In this document: piece by piece, positions 20,339 through 30,846 of the stretch
How the letters are laid out: each line of letters opens with the position of its first letter
Numbering within the stretch: position 1 is the first letter of the stretch
Source: Corynebacterium lactis RW2-5
GTDB lineage: Bacteria; Actinomycetota; Actinomycetes; Mycobacteriales; Mycobacteriaceae
Direction of reading: 5' to 3'
DNA length: 64,000 nucleotides
Assembly: GCF_001274895.1 (NCBI RefSeq)
Contig: NZ_CP006841.1
Coordinates: forward strand, 806,001 to 870,000
Translations under genes and position numbers: made by a program
Notes under the pieces: model-generated
What the model was told of the DNA's origin: nothing
Database searches by the model: none
What the model saw: the letters and a program-made list of their open reading frames with translations, nothing else

Positions 20339-23074
20339 GTGACTGAGAACAACGTGGACCAGAACAAAGCAGATAAGTTGCCCAAGTCGTGGAACCCGGC
20401 TGAGGTAGAGGCAGATCTCTACCAGAGCTGGGTGGATGCCGGCTATTTCAAGGCCGATCCGTCGAGCGATAAGCCGGCTTACTCTATTGTGCTGCCGCCG
20501 CCGAATGTAACGGGGCAGCTGCATATGGGCCACGCTCTCGACCACACGTTGATGGACTCGCTGGTGCGCCGTAAGCGCATGCAGGGCTATGAGGTCCTAT
20601 GGCTGCCGGGTATGGATCACGCGGGTATTGCGACGCAGACCAAGGTCGAGGCAATGCTCAAGGAGACCGAAGGCAAGGACCGCTTCGATTACGGCCGCGA
20701 GGAATTCGTGGAGAAGGTCTGGGAATGGAAGAAGGAGTACGGCGGTCGCATCGGCAATCAGATGCGTCAGATCGGTGACTCCCTCGATTGGTCGCGCGAG
20801 CGTTTCACGCTGGACGAGGGGCTTTCGCGCGCTGTTCAAACCATCTTTAAGGAGCTCTTTGACCAGGGCCTGATTTACCGCGCGAAGCGAATGGTCAACT
20901 GGTCTCCGGTGCTGCAGACGGCCATCTCGGATATTGAGGTCAAGTACGAGGACGTCGATGGTGAATTGGTCTCCTTCCGCTACGGAGACGGGGAGGATTC
21001 CCTAGTTGTCGCTACCACTCGTGTGGAGACGATGCTGGGTGACGTCGCTATTGCCGTGCACCCGGAGGATGAGCGCTACACCCATCTCGTCGGCAAGGTC
21101 CTCGATCACCCGTTCCGTCAGGATTTGAAGATTCAGGTTATTGCGGATGATTACGTCGACCGCGAGTTCGGTACTGGCGCGGTAAAGATCACCCCGGCAC
21201 ACGACCCGAATGACTTCGCGATGGGTCAGCGCCACAACCTGGATATGCCGGAGGTTATTGACACCACCGGGCATATCTTCAACACCGGTACCCGTTTCGA
21301 CGGCATGGATCGCGCCGAAGCGCGCACCGCACTGACCGAGGCGCTGCGTGAGCAGGGGCGCATTGTTAAAGAGATTCGCCCGTACGTGCACTCGGTGGGC
21401 CACTCGGAGCGCTCCGGTGAGCCGATTGAGCCTCTGCTGAGCGAGCAGTGGTGGGTCAAAGTAGAGGAATTGGCGAAGATGTCCGGCGACGCGATTCGCT
21501 CGGGCGACACCGTAATCCATCCCGCATCGCAGGAGCCGCGCTGGTTCGACTGGGTTGACGACATGCATGACTGGTGCATCTCCCGTCAGTTGTGGTGGGG
21601 CCACCGAATCCCGATTTGGTACGGCCCGAACGGCGAGATTGTCTGCGTCGGCCCGGATGATGAGGCTCCGACCGGCGAGGGCTGGCGCCAGGACCCGGAC
21701 GTGCTGGATACCTGGTTCTCCTCGGCCCTGTGGCCTTTCTCGACAATGGGCTGGCCTGAAGCCACCGAGGAGCTGGCGAAGTTCTACCCGACGTCCGTGC
21801 TGGTCACCGGCTATGACATTCTCTTCTTCTGGGTCGCGCGCATGATGATGTTTTCGACCTTCGCCGCGAAGCTGCCAAACTCTCCTCTGGGGGAGGGCGC
21901 CGATGGCCGCCCGCAGATTCCGTTCAAGGACGTCTTCCTGCATGGCCTGGTCCGCGACGAGCAGGGGCGCAAGATGTCGAAGTCCCTGGGCAACGGCATC
22001 GATCCGCTCGATTGGGTACGCGACTACGGAGCCGACGCCCTCCGCTTTACCTTGGCCCGTGGCGCGAACCCGGGCTCGGATCTGCCGGTTGGCAACGATG
22101 CCGCGCAGAGCTCCCGTAACTTCGCCACGAAGCTGTTCAACGCGACCCGTTTCGCCCTGATGAACGGCGCACAGGTCGGCGAACTCCCGGCTCGTGAGTC
22201 CCTGACGGACACCGACCGCTGGATTCTGGACCGCTTGGAGCAGGTCCGCGCCGCAGTTGATACCAACCTGGATGCCTACGAGTTTTCCAAGGCCAACGAG
22301 GCTCTCTACCACTTCGCATGGGATGAGTTCTGTGACTGGTACCTGGAGATGTCCAAGGTTGACTTCCCGCGCCTGGAAGAGGGCGAGGAAATGACCGAGG
22401 AGCAGGCCGCTCGCGCCGCGTCGACCCGCCTGGTGCTCGGCCGCGTGCTGGACACCCTGCTCCGCCTGCTGCACCCGACCATGCCGTTTGTCACCGAGAC
22501 GCTGTGGAAGGCGCTTACCGACGGCTCCGAGGGCTTCGCGGAGTCCCTGGTCGTCTCGCAGTGGCCGGATTCCTCCATGACCACCGACGGCGCAGCTGTT
22601 GATGAGGTCGCGGCCCGTCGTATCGAGGACGCCCAGAAACTGGTGACCGAGCTTCGTCGATTCCGCAACGACCAGGGCGTGAAGCCGTCGCAGCGCGTTC
22701 CTGCTCGTATGGATATTGCTGCAGCTGACCTGGCTGACCAGGAGGGCATCATTCGTTCCCTGGCCCGTGCTGCGGTCCCCGCGGATGGCTTCAACGCCAC
22801 GGCCTCGATCGAGGTTCGCCTATCGCAGGCGACCGTCGTGGTGGAGTTGGATACCTCCGGCACAGTCGATGTTACGGCGGAGCGCAAGCGCCTTGAGAAG
22901 GACCTGGCTAAGGCGGAGAAGGAGCTCGAGGGGACCAACAAGAAGCTGAGTAACGAGGCGTTCTTGGGCAAGGCTCCGGAGCACGTCGTGGAGAAGATTA
23001 AGGCTCGCCACCAGGTCGCCCTGGAGGAAATCGAGCGCATCAAGGCTCGTCTGGAGGGACTTCCGCAGGCATGA
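20339..23074 (+). CDS. valS: valyl-tRNA synthetase
   Basis: 911 residues. It charges tRNA-Val and edits mischarged threonine. Class I motifs: HMGH at 62-65 ([13 protein letters not shown]) and KMSKS at 545-549. The editing (CP1) domain lies between them, the anticodon-binding helical domain follows, and the last 70 residues form the ValRS tRNA-binding coiled-coil arm ([18 protein letters not shown]). Leaderless GTG start. Its stop overlaps the ATG of folC by 4 bases, starting the valS-folC-DUF4233 operon. Confidence 0.96.
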   Translation: MTENNVDQNKADKLPKSWNPAEVEADLYQSWVDAGYFKADPSSDKPAYSIVLPPPNVTGQLHMGHALDHTLMDSLVRRKRMQGYEVLWLPGMDHAGIATQTKVEAMLKETEGKDRFDYGREEFVEKVWEWKKEYGGRIGNQMRQIGDSLDWSRERFTLDEGLSRAVQTIFKELFDQGLIYRAKRMVNWSPVLQTAISDIEVKYEDVDGELVSFRYGDGEDSLVVATTRVETMLGDVAIAVHPEDERYTHLVGKVLDHPFRQDLKIQVIADDYVDREFGTGAVKITPAHDPNDFAMGQRHNLDMPEVIDTTGHIFNTGTRFDGMDRAEARTALTEALREQGRIVKEIRPYVHSVGHSERSGEPIEPLLSEQWWVKVEELAKMSGDAIRSGDTVIHPASQEPRWFDWVDDMHDWCISRQLWWGHRIPIWYGPNGEIVCVGPDDEAPTGEGWRQDPDVLDTWFSSALWPFSTMGWPEATEELAKFYPTSVLVTGYDILFFWVARMMMFSTFAAKLPNSPLGEGADGRPQIPFKDVFLHGLVRDEQGRKMSKSLGNGIDPLDWVRDYGADALRFTLARGANPGSDLPVGNDAAQSSRNFATKLFNATRFALMNGAQVGELPARESLTDTDRWILDRLEQVRAAVDTNLDAYEFSKANEALYHFAWDEFCDWYLEMSKVDFPRLEEGEEMTEEQAARAASTRLVLGRVLDTLLRLLHPTMPFVTETLWKALTDGSEGFAESLVVSQWPDSSMTTDGAAVDEVAARRIEDAQKLVTELRRFRNDQGVKPSQRVPARMDIAAADLADQEGIIRSLARAAVPADGFNATASIEVRLSQATVVVELDTSGTVDVTAERKRLEKDLAKAEKELEGTNKKLSNEAFLGKAPEHVVEKIKARHQVALEEIERIKARLEGLPQA

Positions 23075-24753
23075 TTGACCCGCGCGATGAGATCAACATC
23101 CATTTCGGAGACGAAGAGTCGGAGGATGTCGTAGTTTCGTCCGGCGCTCCTGCGGAGTCCGATGAGTTCGATTTCGACCCGGCCGACACCCAAATCGTCG
23201 AGGATCTGGAGCCGCGTGAGCTAGCCGGATTCATGGACGACGAGCCGATGCCGGACGATATGCGTTTGGGAGAGGTCTCGGTTTCCGAAGAGGGGCTTAG
23301 CCTCCCCGTCGATGTTGATCGCCCGGTCAATGAGCCAGCACCTCTGCACGTCAGCCCCGATGAATTACGGGAGCTGGCCGAGGTCGAGGCGGAGCTGGAT
23401 CGTCGCTGGCCGGAGACGAAGATTGATCCTTCGCTCGAACGCATCGAGCTGCTTATGGATATTCTGGGGCACCCGGAGCGGGCAACCCCTGTTATCCACG
23501 TTGCCGGTACCAACGGTAAAACTTCGACGGTCCGCATGATTGAGTCGCTGGTGCGTGCTCTGGGACGCCGCACAGGTCGAACCACAAGTCCGCATCTGCA
23601 GATGGTCACCGAGCGGATTGCAATCGACGGTGTGCCGATTCATCCGCGGGACTATGTCCGCATCTGGCGCGAGATTCAGCCCTACGTTGAGTTGGTCGAT
23701 GCGAAGTCGGCGGAGAAGGGCGGCCCGCAAATGAGCAAGTTCGAGGTGCTCACTGCGATGGCGTACGCCGCTTTCGCCGATGCTCCGGTCGATGTCGCTG
23801 TAGTCGAAGTCGGCATGGGCGGAACGTGGGATGCCACGAACGTTGCGGAGGCCGATGTCGCCGTCATCACTCCGATTGGCCTCGATCACACGGAGTACCT
23901 GGGCGACACCCTCACTGAAATCGCAGGTGAGAAGGCCGGAATTATTAAGTCGCGTTGGAATAAGGATGACCTCCTGACCCCGCCGGACAACGTCGCCATC
24001 GTCGGTGAGCAGGACCCTGAGGCCATGGAAGTGCTCATGAAGCGCGCCGTGGAGATGGACGCTTCGGTTGCCAGGGCGGGGGCAGAGTACGGTGTCCTCA
24101 GCCAGCAGTTGGCCGTTGGCGGCCAGAATTTGACGCTGAAAGGTCTTGCAGGCGAGTACGACGACATTCACCTGCCGCTGCATGGCCAGCACCAGGCCCG
24201 CAACGCGGCTACTGCGTTGGCCGCGGTCGAGGCCTTCTTTGGGGCCGGCCCTGGACGTCCGCTCAATATCGATGCCGTCCGCGAGGGCTTCGCAACAGCG
24301 ATCTCCCCGGGGCGCCTGGAGCGCGTCCGCTCGACTCCTACGGTGTTTATCGACGCCGCACACAACCCTCACGGTGCGCGCGCACTGCGCGAGGCCCTAA
24401 GCGCCGAGTTCGATTTCCGTCGCGTCATCGGCGTGCTGTCGGTGCTGGGGGAGAAGGACGCGCGCGGTCTCCTGACGGAGCTCGAGCCGTACTTCGAAGA
24501 AGTGGTCATCACTCAGAACTCTTCGCCCCGGGCTCTGCATTACGACGACCTGGCGGACCTCGCTGAGGAAATCTACGGCGAGGAGAGGGTACACCGTATC
24601 GAGACGCTGCCGTCGGCAGTTGAGCTGGCGGTTGCCCTGGCGGAGGAAACTGACTCCGGCGACGGCATTGTGTCCGGTTCCGGCGTGATTGTTACCGGTT
24701 CGGTAGTAACCGCGGGCGAGGCCCGAACTCTATTTGGAAAGGATCCGCAATGA
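23071..24753 (+). CDS. folC: bifunctional folylpolyglutamate/dihydrofolate synthase with an acidic N-terminal extension
   Basis: 560 residues, about 90 more than usual. It adds glutamate to dihydropteroate or folates. The core starts near residue 100: P-loop GTNGKTS at 146-152, the omega-loop region [13 protein letters not shown], and the C-terminal Mur-ligase-like domain with [14 protein letters not shown]. The first ~95 residues are strongly acidic and low in complexity ([24 protein letters not shown]), with no match that I recognise. An internal start would need to lie after residue 60; ATG 23071 overlaps valS (ATGA), which favours the long form. It overlaps the next gene by 4 bases too. 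Confidence 0.92.
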   Translation: MIDPRDEINIHFGDEESEDVVVSSGAPAESDEFDFDPADTQIVEDLEPRELAGFMDDEPMPDDMRLGEVSVSEEGLSLPVDVDRPVNEPAPLHVSPDELRELAEVEAELDRRWPETKIDPSLERIELLMDILGHPERATPVIHVAGTNGKTSTVRMIESLVRALGRRTGRTTSPHLQMVTERIAIDGVPIHPRDYVRIWREIQPYVELVDAKSAEKGGPQMSKFEVLTAMAYAAFADAPVDVAVVEVGMGGTWDATNVAEADVAVITPIGLDHTEYLGDTLTEIAGEKAGIIKSRWNKDDLLTPPDNVAIVGEQDPEAMEVLMKRAVEMDASVARAGAEYGVLSQQLAVGGQNLTLKGLAGEYDDIHLPLHGQHQARNAATALAAVEAFFGAGPGRPLNIDAVREGFATAISPGRLERVRSTPTVFIDAAHNPHGARALREALSAEFDFRRVIGVLSVLGEKDARGLLTELEPYFEEVVITQNSSPRALHYDDLADLAEEIYGEERVHRIETLPSAVELAVALAEETDSGDGIVSGSGVIVTGSVVTAGEARTLFGKDPQ

Positions 24754-25259
24754 GTGATGCACAGTCAGCTAGCGGCGGCGGGGATCGCGAGTTTGCTGCG
24801 CAGGATCGGGAGGATCTCCGCGCATACCGTGAAGGCAAGGACCTCACTGCCGGCGGCCAGTACGGGCCGCTAGGCGCCGGTCACGCCCCCGCCAAGGACC
24901 CGCTGAAGGGCCTACGAGGAGTCATGGCCGGCACCTTGGTCATGCAGTCGATTTCAGTCCTGCTCGGTTTGACCGTCGTAACGCGAGTTGCGGGTGGCCA
25001 GCTCAACGAGACGTTCTCGATTACCTACATCAGCATTCTTGGCATCGCGCTTTTCGTGATGGCTTTCCTACAGAAGCGCAGGTGGGCGCTGGCGGCGAAT
25101 ATTGTGCTCCAGGTTTTTGGTATTCTCGCAGTGTTTACGCACGTGTCGATGGGCTTTGTCGGCGTATTTTTTGCGGTGGTGTGGATGTACATTTTGCACC
25201 TGCGTAAGAACCTGATCCAGCGCATGGAGCGAGGGCTGCTGACTACGCAGCATACGTAG
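24750..25259 (+). CDS. DUF4233 membrane protein
   Basis: 169 residues. A polar, charged N-terminus of about 55 residues is followed by four hydrophobic helices ([68 protein letters not shown]) and a short basic tail. DUF4233 proteins are found in actinobacteria between folC and ndk, exactly as here; function unknown. The ATG overlaps the folC stop (ATGA), so translation is coupled. Confidence 0.88.
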   Translation: MSDAQSASGGGDREFAAQDREDLRAYREGKDLTAGGQYGPLGAGHAPAKDPLKGLRGVMAGTLVMQSISVLLGLTVVTRVAGGQLNETFSITYISILGIALFVMAFLQKRRWALAANIVLQVFGILAVFTHVSMGFVGVFFAVVWMYILHLRKNLIQRMERGLLTTQHT

Positions 25260-25265
25260 TAAGAT
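25260..25265 (+). promoter_or_regulatory. -10 box TAAGAT of ndk (leaderless)
   Basis: TAAGAT, GCTGACC, then ATG 25273. It overlaps the stop codon of the upstream gene and excludes the ATG at 25264 as a start. Confidence 0.65.
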
Positions 25266-25272
25266 GCTGACC

Positions 25273-25683
25273 ATGACTGAACGTACTCTGATTCTGATTA
25301 AGCCGGACGGTGTCGCACGAGGTCTAGTCGGCGAGGTCATCTCTCGTATTGAGCGCAAGGGCCTGAAGCTGGTCGCAATGGACCTGCGCGTGGCTGATGA
25401 GGCCACCGCGAAGGAGCACTACGCCGAGCACGTCGATAAGCCGTTCTTCGGTGAGCTGGTTGATTTCATCACCTCCGCTCCGCTGGTTGCCGGTGTTATC
25501 GAGGGGCCGAACGCGATTGCCGCTTGGCGTCAGCTCGCCGGTGGCACCAACCCGGTTGAAGCTGCTACGCCGGGTTCCATCCGCGGTGACTTCGCTCTCG
25601 AAGTTGCTAACAATGTTGTCCACGGCTCGGACTCGCCGGAGTCTGCTGAGCGTGAGATCGGCATCTGGTTCCCGAACCTGTAA
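25273..25683 (+). CDS. ndk: nucleoside diphosphate kinase
   Basis: 136 residues, the standard length. It transfers the gamma-phosphate between nucleoside triphosphates and diphosphates through phospho-His117 in [12 protein letters not shown]. The N-terminus [22 protein letters not shown] is the family signature. The start at 25273 is fixed by homology and the leaderless -10 box. A strong terminator separates it from rne. Confidence 0.97.
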   Translation: MTERTLILIKPDGVARGLVGEVISRIERKGLKLVAMDLRVADEATAKEHYAEHVDKPFFGELVDFITSAPLVAGVIEGPNAIAAWRQLAGGTNPVEAATPGSIRGDFALEVANNVVHGSDSPESAEREIGIWFPNL

Positions 25684-25708
25684 GTAGCGCGAGCTGTTGA
25701 GCTCACCG

Positions 25709-25750
25709 GCCGCCTTGGCAATCCTTTGTTGATTGCCGGGGCGGCTTTTT
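25709..25750 (+). terminator. intrinsic terminator after ndk
   Basis: Nested pairing GCCGCC...GGCAATC/GATTGCC...GGCGGC followed by TTTTT. Confidence 0.88.
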
Positions 25751-26098
25751 CGTGCCATTTTCGGGGCAGTGATGCTAACTCGCCAGCAGCCGCTAAAACT
25801 GGGTGGGGTGGCACCTGCCCCATCGCTGGGGTTTTCTGTGCGACAATGGAGAAGCAACACGTGTGAGTTCGCTCCAGTGGCGGAGTATTCCCAACTTCGC
25901 TACTGAGATCGCTGAACCCGCTCCGTGCGTGCGCAAAAGACTTTATAACTGTTCATCCATCGGCGTTTTACTGCCGGTGTCACATCGTTGCTCCGCGAAG
26001 CTCGCGTCGAAGGCTGCGGTTTAGGCGTTAACTCGGCCTGTAACAAACCGCTATTTTGGCGTGCGCTCGTGGCGGAGCGTCAAGGAGAAATCAATAAA
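25751..26098 (+). other. long leader / intergenic stretch before rne
   Basis: About 350 bases with no supported gene. A candidate -10 (GACAAT, 25842-25847) would give an rne leader of about 245 bases, and an open frame in phase with rne runs from 25988 but lacks a ribosome site. In other bacteria rne leaders mediate autoregulation by RNase E; that role here is inference. Confidence 0.45.
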
Positions 26099-29000
26099 GT
26101 GGCAGATTACAGCCAGGATGTTGTGGCGAAAGCCCGCGACTTCGATCCGTCCTCTGCAGCCGCAAAAACCCGAGTACACGTCCTCGCTAAAAGCCTGGGC
26201 CTGACCTCCAAGGAGACCATCGAGGCTCTGGGGCACGCGGGGATTGTCGTTAAGTCGGCATCGTCCACCGTCAACCAGAACCAGCTCGAGGCGGTCCTGA
26301 AGTTCATCACAGATACCGCGGACAAGCCCACGGAGAGCCCCTCCGCCCTGCTTGCCGACGATGCCAAGGCCGTCACCGATGCGGAGCCGAAGAATGCTCC
26401 AAAGGCCGATGAGTCCGACAAGCACGCCGAGTCCTCGGCCGCTGAGGAGACGGACGCAGACAGCAAGCCCGCCAAGAAGGCCGCCAAGAAGAAGGCTTCT
26501 AAGAAGACGGAGAAGAAGGCGGCGGCTAAGAAGACTGCAAAGCGCGCTGCCAAGCGTTCTGCGAAGAAGGATTCTGACAACGCGCAGGTGAGCAAGGATA
26601 GCCAGGAGCAGCAGAAGGAAGAGCGCAATACAGATGCGCCGGTGGAAGCCGCGGTGTCGGAAGCCGAATCCGAGGCGAAACGCAGCGAAGAGCCCAGCCA
26701 GCAGCGCGCTCAAGAGCGCAGTGAGAAGGCACCCGCGCGTTCGCGCCGCCGACGTGCTCGTCGTTCCTCATCTGGTAATGAGAAGGTAGAAATTGTTGAG
26801 TTCCGGCCGGAGAAGGTCAACGAGCTCCACGACGTTGAGCCTCCGATGACGCCCGAGCCGAAGAAGTCCTCCGACGAGCAGGCGACATATGCGCCGATTT
26901 TCCTGGCACCGCAGGCTGCGCCGGTAAGTGCGTCGGCACAGGATGACGATGACGTTAAGGGGCAGGAGCCCTCGGCAAGCGAAAGCGGTAGCGACCGTAA
27001 CGACACCGACCGCGATCGTCTTGATGAGCGCCAGCCGCGCCCTCGCCGTCGCCGTCGCGGTCGTGGGCGTCGTCGCGATGAGACTGGTAGCGAGGAAGCC
27101 TCGCGCGCGTCGCAGGATGCTAGTGAAGCGCCGGCCGAGGAGCCGGAGCAGGTCGACGAGCCCCAGGCAATCAAGGGTTCGACGAGGTTGGAGGCCCAGC
27201 GTCGCCGCCGCAACGAGCGTCGGGAGGAGTCCCGTAAACGCCACGTCATCTCGGAGGCGGAATTCCTTGCCCGCCGTGAGTCGGTCGAGCGGACTATGGT
27301 GGTGCGCGAGCGCGGTCGCCACGATCACGCTGGAATCGTGACTGAGGTCGGTGTTCTGGAGGACGACCTGCTGGTCGAGCACTTCGTCACCTCCGACACT
27401 CAGACGACCCAGATCGGCAACATCTACCTCGGTCGAGTGCAGAACGTGCTGCCAAGCATGGAGGCTGCGTTCGTCGATATTGGAACCGACCGCAACGGCG
27501 TGATTTACGTCGGCGACCTAAACTGGAAGCTGATGGGTGTAAAGTCCCGCTCGCGCAAGATTGAGCACGCGCTGAAGGCGGGCGACCAGATCCTGGTGCA
27601 GGTCACCAAGGATCCGATTGGGCACAAGGGAGCCCGTCTGACCACTCACATCTCCATGGCCGGGCGATTCCTGGTCTACGTCCCCGGTGGACGCAGCGCG
27701 GGTATTTCCCGCAAGTTGCCGGAGCCGGAGCGCAAGCGTCTGAAGGAGATTCTGGCGGACGTCACCCCAGAGGGATCAGGCACCATCATCCGTACCGCAG
27801 CGGAGGGCGTGTCGAAGGAGGCTATCGAAGCCGACATCCAGCGACTGGAGAAGCAGTGGCAGGACATCTTCGACGGTGCTGAGAAAGCCAAGGCCAAGCG
27901 TGGAGCCAAGCCGATTACGCTCTACGAAGAGCCGGATATGCTGGTCAAGGTTGTCCGCGACGTTTTCAACGAGGACTTCACCCGTCTCGTCGTGGAAGGC
28001 GACCGGCCGTGGAACACGGTTACCGATTACATCGGAGACCTCGCCCCTGAGCTTGAGTCGCGCCTGCAGCGCTACTTTGCCAAGGAGCACGGTGGAGCTG
28101 ATGTGTTCGAGCACTTCCGTATCGATGAGCAGCTCGCGAAGGCGCTCGATCGTAAGGTATGGCTGCCGTCGGGCGGCACCCTAGTCATCGACCGCACCGA
28201 GGCGATGACCGTAATTGACGTCAACACCGGCAAGTTCACGGGCTCGGGTGGCAACCTCGAGGAGACGGTCACCAAGAACAACCTGGAGGCTGCCGAGGAA
28301 ATCGTGCGCCAGATGCGCCTGCGCGACCTCGGCGGCATGATTGTCGTCGACTTCATTGACATGGTTCTGCCTGAAAACCAGGATCTGGTCCTGCGCCGCC
28401 TCAAGGAGGCACTTGGCCGCGACCGGTCGCGCCATGAGGTCTCCGAAGTTACCTCGCTTGGCTTGGTCCAGATGACCCGTAAGCGCCTGGGCACGGGCCT
28501 GCTGGAGACCTTCTCCACCCCGTGTTCCTGCTGCAATGGTCGAGGCCTGGTCATCCACATCGACCCGGTTGAGCACGATCAAAACGGTTCCCAGCGCCGA
28601 GGCGAGGGCAAGAAGCGCCGTGGAAAGTCGGGCGAGCACGCGCCGGGACAGCACCCGGCGGCTCTGGCGATGCACCGCGCCCACGACAGCGAGGAGCACG
28701 CTGAGGCGAGCGAGAGCGCGAAGGGCAAGGCTTCGAAGAAGAACTCTTCGCTTTCCGACGACTCCGTTGCTGAGACTCGCGCATTGCAGGAAAAGGCAGC
28801 AGCGGAGCAGGCTTCCTCCGAGGAACGAGTAGCTGCAGCTGTAGAGGCAGTCGTTGTCTCCTCCGAGAAGGAAGAGCCGAAGCCTCCGCGGCGGAGGCCC
28901 CGCCGTGGGCGTGGCCGTGGCCGTCGTGACGAGGAGCGCGTTGAGGACAAGCGCGCCAAGCGCAACGAGGCCTCCGGCGTCGACGCCGATTACGATGCCG

Positions 29001-29857
29001 GTGACGATCTCGCCGCTGTCGCTGCGGCAGCAGTTGCAGAGGCTCGGGACAAGGACCCGGAGGAGCCCTCGGATGATCGCTACGTGGCGCATCGTCCGCG
29101 GCAGCACCGTCGGGCCACGCGCCGTCGGGTTGCGGAGCACGTTGCGGTCGATGCCGCAGCACAGGAATCGGAGGATGCGGAATTCCAGCCGCGTCGCGAG
29201 CGTCGTCGTAAGCAGGCTGGCAGCGAGGAGCGCGCGGCTGAAGCGCTTCGCGGCGATGAGTCCGCCGGCGGCGGTCGGCGCAGGTCTAGGCGAGCTCGTC
29301 GGGTCTCGCGCAGGAGCGAGGTCGACCAGCTCGAGTCCGGCAAGGACACCGTAGTCGACCACGCAGTGGACAATGCGGAACCTGTAAAGTCCGAAAAGGC
29401 CGGAAAATCTGGAAAGACTGAGCCCGCCAAGTCCTATGAGGAGGCGGTAGAGGAGTTCGAGCGCTCGCCGCGTCGGCGTCGTCCGACTCGGGGTAACTCG
29501 CGATCGGACCGCGCTCCTCGCAAGGAGGACTTCGACTCCCCGGTTTCTTCGGCTAAGCAGTCTCAGCAGAATAACCGGAAGGCCGCTGAAGAGCGGGAGC
29601 CAAGCGAGGAACAGACTGTTGGCGTAGAGGAGAGGGCCGGTTTCAGCCATCGCCGTCGTCGTAGGGCGGTCAGAACTTCTCCTGCCCGCAAGGCCACACG
29701 CGGGCAGTCCAATGCGGATAGCCCGGAGTCCAAGCCGGGAAACAAGCAGCGTAGGACTGATCTGGAGGCGGTGGAAAAGGCGTCGGAAAGCGAGGCCACC
29801 TCTTCTCGTCGGCGCGGCGGTCGAACCCGCAGGGCGGTGCGCAAAACCTCGCGCTAG
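26099..29857 (+). CDS. rne: ribonuclease E/G with IF-2-like N-terminus and long disordered arms
   Basis: 1252 residues from GTG 26099, chosen because AAGGAG lies just upstream. RNase E makes the main endonucleolytic cuts in mRNA decay and rRNA/tRNA processing. Residues about 20-65 (TRVHVLAKSLGLTSKETIEAL...) resemble the N-terminal domain of translation factor IF-2. A Lys/Ala/Arg/Glu-rich segment follows up to ~390. The catalytic core begins with the S1 domain near 441 (GNIYLGRVQNVLPSMEAAFVDIG), then the RNase H and DNase I-like parts (VVDFIDMVLPENQD) and the zinc-link CSCC near 809. The C-terminal 440 residues are Arg/Glu-rich and disordered. Four copies or near-copies of the dispersed word lie in the arms. 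Confidence 0.94.
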   Translation: MADYSQDVVAKARDFDPSSAAAKTRVHVLAKSLGLTSKETIEALGHAGIVVKSASSTVNQNQLEAVLKFITDTADKPTESPSALLADDAKAVTDAEPKNAPKADESDKHAESSAAEETDADSKPAKKAAKKKASKKTEKKAAAKKTAKRAAKRSAKKDSDNAQVSKDSQEQQKEERNTDAPVEAAVSEAESEAKRSEEPSQQRAQERSEKAPARSRRRRARRSSSGNEKVEIVEFRPEKVNELHDVEPPMTPEPKKSSDEQATYAPIFLAPQAAPVSASAQDDDDVKGQEPSASESGSDRNDTDRDRLDERQPRPRRRRRGRGRRRDETGSEEASRASQDASEAPAEEPEQVDEPQAIKGSTRLEAQRRRRNERREESRKRHVISEAEFLARRESVERTMVVRERGRHDHAGIVTEVGVLEDDLLVEHFVTSDTQTTQIGNIYLGRVQNVLPSMEAAFVDIGTDRNGVIYVGDLNWKLMGVKSRSRKIEHALKAGDQILVQVTKDPIGHKGARLTTHISMAGRFLVYVPGGRSAGISRKLPEPERKRLKEILADVTPEGSGTIIRTAAEGVSKEAIEADIQRLEKQWQDIFDGAEKAKAKRGAKPITLYEEPDMLVKVVRDVFNEDFTRLVVEGDRPWNTVTDYIGDLAPELESRLQRYFAKEHGGADVFEHFRIDEQLAKALDRKVWLPSGGTLVIDRTEAMTVIDVNTGKFTGSGGNLEETVTKNNLEAAEEIVRQMRLRDLGGMIVVDFIDMVLPENQDLVLRRLKEALGRDRSRHEVSEVTSLGLVQMTRKRLGTGLLETFSTPCSCCNGRGLVIHIDPVEHDQNGSQRRGEGKKRRGKSGEHAPGQHPAALAMHRAHDSEEHAEASESAKGKASKKNSSLSDDSVAETRALQEKAAAEQASSEERVAAAVEAVVVSSEKEEPKPPRRRPRRGRGRGRRDEERVEDKRAKRNEASGVDADYDAGDDLAAVAAAAVAEARDKDPEEPSDDRYVAHRPRQHRRATRRRVAEHVAVDAAAQESEDAEFQPRRERRRKQAGSEERAAEALRGDESAGGGRRRSRRARRVSRRSEVDQLESGKDTVVDHAVDNAEPVKSEKAGKSGKTEPAKSYEEAVEEFERSPRRRRPTRGNSRSDRAPRKEDFDSPVSSAKQSQQNNRKAAEEREPSEEQTVGVEERAGFSHRRRRRAVRTSPARKATRGQSNADSPESKPGNKQRRTDLEAVEKASESEATSSRRRGGRTRRAVRKTSR

Positions 29858-30118
29858 AACAAACCGGGGGAGAGGCGTAAATCTCCCGTGAACTGCTCGA
29901 ATGCATCGTTTTCGCCCTTTCGGACGAGATCGGCATTCGGGCAGTTTGTAATTTAGGGGCGTTTTTCGCTACTCTTGACCAGTCGCTGATTAGTAGGCGT
30001 ATCTGGCTATGCCCGCAACCGTGAGTGCGAAGCACGCCGCTAATCGCAAATCCATTGTCCAGTCAAGGGGTTAGTGAATCCCTTGAGTCGAGTTTCTTAG
30101 ATAAGGGGTAGCCCTCCT
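29858..30118 (+). promoter_or_regulatory. promoter and leader of rplU-rpmA
   Basis: TTGTAA (29946-29951) and TACTCT (29970-29975) are spaced 18 bases and form a good vegetative promoter. The resulting leader is about 135 bases, room for ribosomal-protein feedback, though I see no defined structure beyond short hairpins. Confidence 0.5.
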
Positions 30119-30427
30119 ATGTACGCGATCGTCAAGACCGGCGGCAAGCAGTACAAGGTTGCCGAAGGTGACCTCGTCAAGGTCGAGAAGATCGAGGGTG
30201 AGCCGGGTTCTTCCGTGGCTCTCACCCCGGTTCTGCTCGTCGATGGCGCAGATGTAACTGCGGATGCCGACAAGCTTGCCAAGGTTACCGTTAACGCCGA
30301 GATCGTTGAGGCCGCTAAGGGCCCGAAGATCCGTGGCATGCACTACAAGAACAAGACCGGCTACAAGCGTCGCTTCGGCCACCGCCAGCAGCTGACTGTT
30401 CTGAAGATCACCGGCGTCTCCAAGTAA
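30119..30427 (+). CDS. rplU: 50S ribosomal protein L21
   Basis: 102 residues. It binds 23S rRNA in the large subunit. [14 protein letters not shown] is the invariant N-terminus and [11 protein letters not shown] the C-terminal signature. First gene of rplU-rpmA, with a leader from its own promoter; 43 bases separate it from rpmA. Confidence 0.97.
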   Translation: MYAIVKTGGKQYKVAEGDLVKVEKIEGEPGSSVALTPVLLVDGADVTADADKLAKVTVNAEIVEAAKGPKIRGMHYKNKTGYKRRFGHRQQLTVLKITGVSK

Positions 30428-30470
30428 TCCGCCGAAATCAAACTTTTTAGCTTTTCCCTAGGAGAAAATC

Positions 30471-30725
30471 ATGGCTCACAAGAAGGGTGCATCCAGCACC
30501 AGCAACGGCCGCGACTCCGAGGCTAAGCGCCTCGGCGTGAAGCGCTTCGGCGGCCAGCAGGTTAAGGCAGGCGAGATTCTCGTCCGCCAGCGCGGTACCT
30601 CGTTCCACCCGGGTGAGAATGTTGGACGCGGCGGCGACGACACTCTCTTCGCTCTGAAGGCAGGCGCTGTTGAGTTCGGCACTCGCCGCAACCGTCGCAC
30701 TGTTTCCATCGTTGAGAACGCCTAA
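30471..30725 (+). CDS. rpmA: 50S ribosomal protein L27
   Basis: 84 residues. It sits near the peptidyl-transferase centre. The start [19 protein letters not shown] is typical, and the N-terminus lacks the cleavable extension seen in Firmicutes. AGGAG lies 7 bases before the ATG. A terminator-like hairpin follows the gene. Confidence 0.97.
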   Translation: MAHKKGASSTSNGRDSEAKRLGVKRFGGQQVKAGEILVRQRGTSFHPGENVGRGGDDTLFALKAGAVEFGTRRNRRTVSIVENA

Positions 30726-30774
30726 GGTCTGATTCTTAGCATCTCAGGTGAGCGGGCACATTGTCCGCTCTCAT

Positions 30775-30815
30775 AGAGCCGATTCCTTTGCCACTGAGTG
30801 AAAGGAGTCGGCTCT
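30775..30815 (+). terminator. hairpin after rpmA
   Basis: AGAGCCGATTCCTTT pairs with AAAGGAGTCGGCTCT (one G-U) over an 11-base loop. The T-run is poor (ATGTGTCTATG). It lies 20 bases before the obg -10 box. Confidence 0.65.
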
Positions 30816-30846
30816 ATGTGTCTATGTGGGGAAGTATCTTTAAATC

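Noticed and set aside
21002..22474. 490-residue open frame antisense to valS
   Set aside because: Codon-bias shadow; the valS frame carries HMGH and KMSKS.
26430..26580. Lys/Ala repeats in rne considered as a tandem repeat or CRISPR
   Set aside because: Units are irregular codon-level repeats within a coding frame, with no conserved repeat-spacer structure; no CRISPR array was seen anywhere.
28181..29650. 489-residue open frame antisense to rne
   Set aside because: Shadow of the Arg/Glu-rich arm; leucine/arginine-rich composition typical of antisense frames.
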